The position numbers were made by a program, and so were the translations under genes. A DNA stretch of 5,597 nt from CAYSDL01 sp964429875 (GTDB lineage: Bacteria; Fidelibacterota; Marinisomatia; SCGC-AAA003-L08; D37C17), in contig CAYSDL010000069.1 in the NCBI GenBank assembly GCA_964429875.1, forward strand, positions 1-5,597. The letters are read 5' to 3'. A model generated the notes under the pieces. The model was not told the origin of the DNA. It worked only from the letters and a program-made list of their open reading frames with translations, and made no database searches. Positions within the stretch are counted from its first letter, which is position 1, and each line of letters starts with the position of its first letter. Positions 4,187 through 5,597 of the stretch are shown piece after piece.

Positions 4187-5597
4187 CTAATTAATATATA
4201 TTTTGTAAGGCATTAAGAATTGAATCTCATCATTCATTATAACAGGTATAATTTCTAAGACTTCTAATTCTTGAGACAATTCTTCAGGAAATATATCTTT
4301 TAAATCTAATAATTCGATTTTAGAATCTTTATTATTGGAAAATAAATCAAAGAAACTAAATTCTTTTACCTCAGGAAGTTCAATGATTTCTACATCTATT
4401 GAAGATGGGATAGATGCATTTGCTTTAGCTAGATCTATGGCATCATGTAAACTTCCATTTATATCAACTAATCCCAGTTCTCTTGCTTTTTTACCTGACC
4501 AGACTCTTCCTAAAGCAACCTCATCAAGTTCATCTATATCATTAAAATTATCTCTTCCTTCAATTACACGTTCTTTGAATATATTATAAATATCAATTAT
4601 ATTTTCTTGTAAATCTTCTTTTTCCTTATTGGTTAGAAGATGTGAAGATGAGCCGAAGTCAGAATTTTTACCCTTTTTAATTAATCCTGAGTTGATACCA
4701 ATTCTTTTCATTAATTCAGAAAAATTAATTCGTGCCCAGATAACACCAATAGATCCTGTTATAGTAGCTTCATCAGCTACAATAGCATCTGCTTGGCAAG
4801 AAATATAATATCCTCCTGAAGCAGCCACATCAGACATAGACACAATAAATGGTTTAACATTGTTTGTATCTAAATTTGTTGTATTATAAACTTCTTTCCA
4901 CATCATATCAGAAGCTAGAGCTGATCCACCACCACTGTCAACTCTTAGAACTATTGCTTCAATTTCCTTATCTTCACGAGCTTTTTTAATTGCTTTCATA
5001 ATTGTTTCATCACCCATAAGAGAAGATCCCGCAGGCCCTGGATTACTTTTACCTGAAATTATTCCACCTACCGCATATATCACAGCTACCTTAGGTTTTT
5101 TCTCTGGTTTCCAATCATTAATATAATCTTCTGTAAATCCATAGTTGTTCCAGTTAATGATTTCTACTTTTTCATCATTGAATCCCTTTATATATTTATC
5201 AAATTCATCAGGAAACATAACGCCATTTATTAACTCAGCTTCTATAGCTTTAATACTACTTAAATATGGTCCATTATCAATTATTTCAATAGTTTTTTCA
5301 TGGTCCCAACCTTTCGCACTAGATATATCATCCACAGCGATATCATAAATATCGCTTAAAAGTTCTGAGTAATTTTCTTCCATTTCAGGAGACATCTCTT
5401 TATTTAAAAGCATATCAGCAGCTGTTTTATAAGGACTTACTCTAATAACCTCTGGCACAATAGAAACTGTATCAAGAAGACCTCTAATAAAAGTAGGTTC
5501 CATTGAAAAACCCATTAATGATACAGATGACATCCTATGTGTATAAATTTCATCTGCCATAGAAATAAGATGATAATTAGCATTAGAAATATCATTT
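4187..5597 (-). CDS. sppA: Signal peptide peptidase SppA, long (67-kDa) type, 5' end outside window
   Basis: A membrane-bound serine protease that degrades signal peptides left after protein export. The open frame reaches the right edge without a start; the Met at 5560 is internal, as 12 more codons (NDISNANYHLIS) precede it in frame. About 469 residues are visible. The order matches the two-domain bacterial SppA. The N-terminal domain carries the general-base lysine in SPYKTAAD (Lys codon 5428-5426). The C-terminal peptidase_S49 domain has VLRVDSGGGSALASD, then the nucleophile in DVAASGGYYIS (Ser codon 4819-4817) and TITGSIGVIWARINF. Both catalytic residues are present, so it should be active. 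Roughly the first 100-150 residues, including any membrane anchor, lie outside the window. The stop is TAG. The selenoprotein gene follows after 43 bases on the same strand, so co-transcription is possible, though sppA is a housekeeping gene. Confidence 0.95.
   Translation of the reverse strand, partial: NDISNANYHLISMADEIYTHRMSSVSLMGFSMEPTFIRGLLDTVSIVPEVIRVSPYKTAADMLLNKEMSPEMEENYSELLSDIYDIAVDDISSAKGWDHEKTIEIIDNGPYLSSIKAIEAELINGVMFPDEFDKYIKGFNDEKVEIINWNNYGFTEDYINDWKPEKKPKVAVIYAVGGIISGKSNPGPAGSSLMGDETIMKAIKKAREDKEIEAIVLRVDSGGGSALASDMMWKEVYNTTNLDTNNVKPFIVSMSDVAASGGYYISCQADAIVADEATITGSIGVIWARINFSELMKRIGINSGLIKKGKNSDFGSSSHLLTNKEKEDLQENIIDIYNIFKERVIEGRDNFNDIDELDEVALGRVWSGKKARELGLVDINGSLHDAIDLAKANASIPSSIDVEIIELPEVKEFSFFDLFSNNKDSKIELLDLKDIFPEELSQELEVLEIIPVIMNDEIQFLMPYKIYIN

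Noticed and set aside
4335..4589. Plus-strand open frames opposite sppA, the PuuD-like gene and the SelP-like gene (also 5145-5348, 1440-1646, 3603-3812).
   Set aside because: They lie antisense inside well-supported genes, have no ribosome sites that I can see, and their low-complexity Ser/Ile/Leu content is what antisense of AT-rich coding DNA gives.

Overview
This is an AT-rich bacterial window in which every gene I can support lies on the minus strand. It looks like a marine bacterium of the Fibrobacterota-Chlorobiota-Bacteroidota neighbourhood, quite possibly Marinimicrobia (SAR406). That guess rests on the low GC, a secreted protein with dockerin-like repeats of the 'GDVN.D...NVVDIV' type, and a short PuuD-like membrane protein. 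It is an inference, not something the sequence proves.

Read in transcription order from the right edge, the layout is: the C-terminal three quarters of sppA (signal peptide peptidase, running off the window at 5597); a secreted multidomain protein ending in a selenoprotein-P-like thioredoxin domain (4143-2854); a 2-Cys peroxiredoxin (2772-2128); a PuuD-like membrane protein (2101-1310); tRNA-Ser(UGA); tRNA-Ser(GCU); and a strong hairpin terminator near 1050-1083. A mostly non-coding stretch of about 460 bases follows, holding a 33-codon possible relic and small repeats. Then come an unrecognised 98-aa gene (589-293) and the start of a DUF309-like gene that runs off the left edge.

The main discovery is two selenoprotein genes in a row, each of which a standard gene caller would split in two. 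Both carry one in-frame TGA exactly where the redox cysteine belongs. In the peroxiredoxin it replaces the peroxidatic cysteine (FTFV-U-PSE, Sec47). In the secreted protein it gives a U-S-T-C motif (Sec283, Cys286) in a SelP-like thioredoxin fold. Each TGA is followed at the proper distance by a stem-loop with G then U at the start of its loop, as expected of a bacterial SECIS. Visible genuine stops are TAA or TAG, and Trp is TGG, so general UGA recoding is unlikely.

The two selenoproteins may act as a redox pair: a cytoplasmic peroxide-removing enzyme, and an exported thiol/selenol oxidoreductase with a cysteine-rich insertion. The Sec machinery itself (selA, selB, selC, selD) is not in this window; the two tRNAs are ordinary serine tRNAs.
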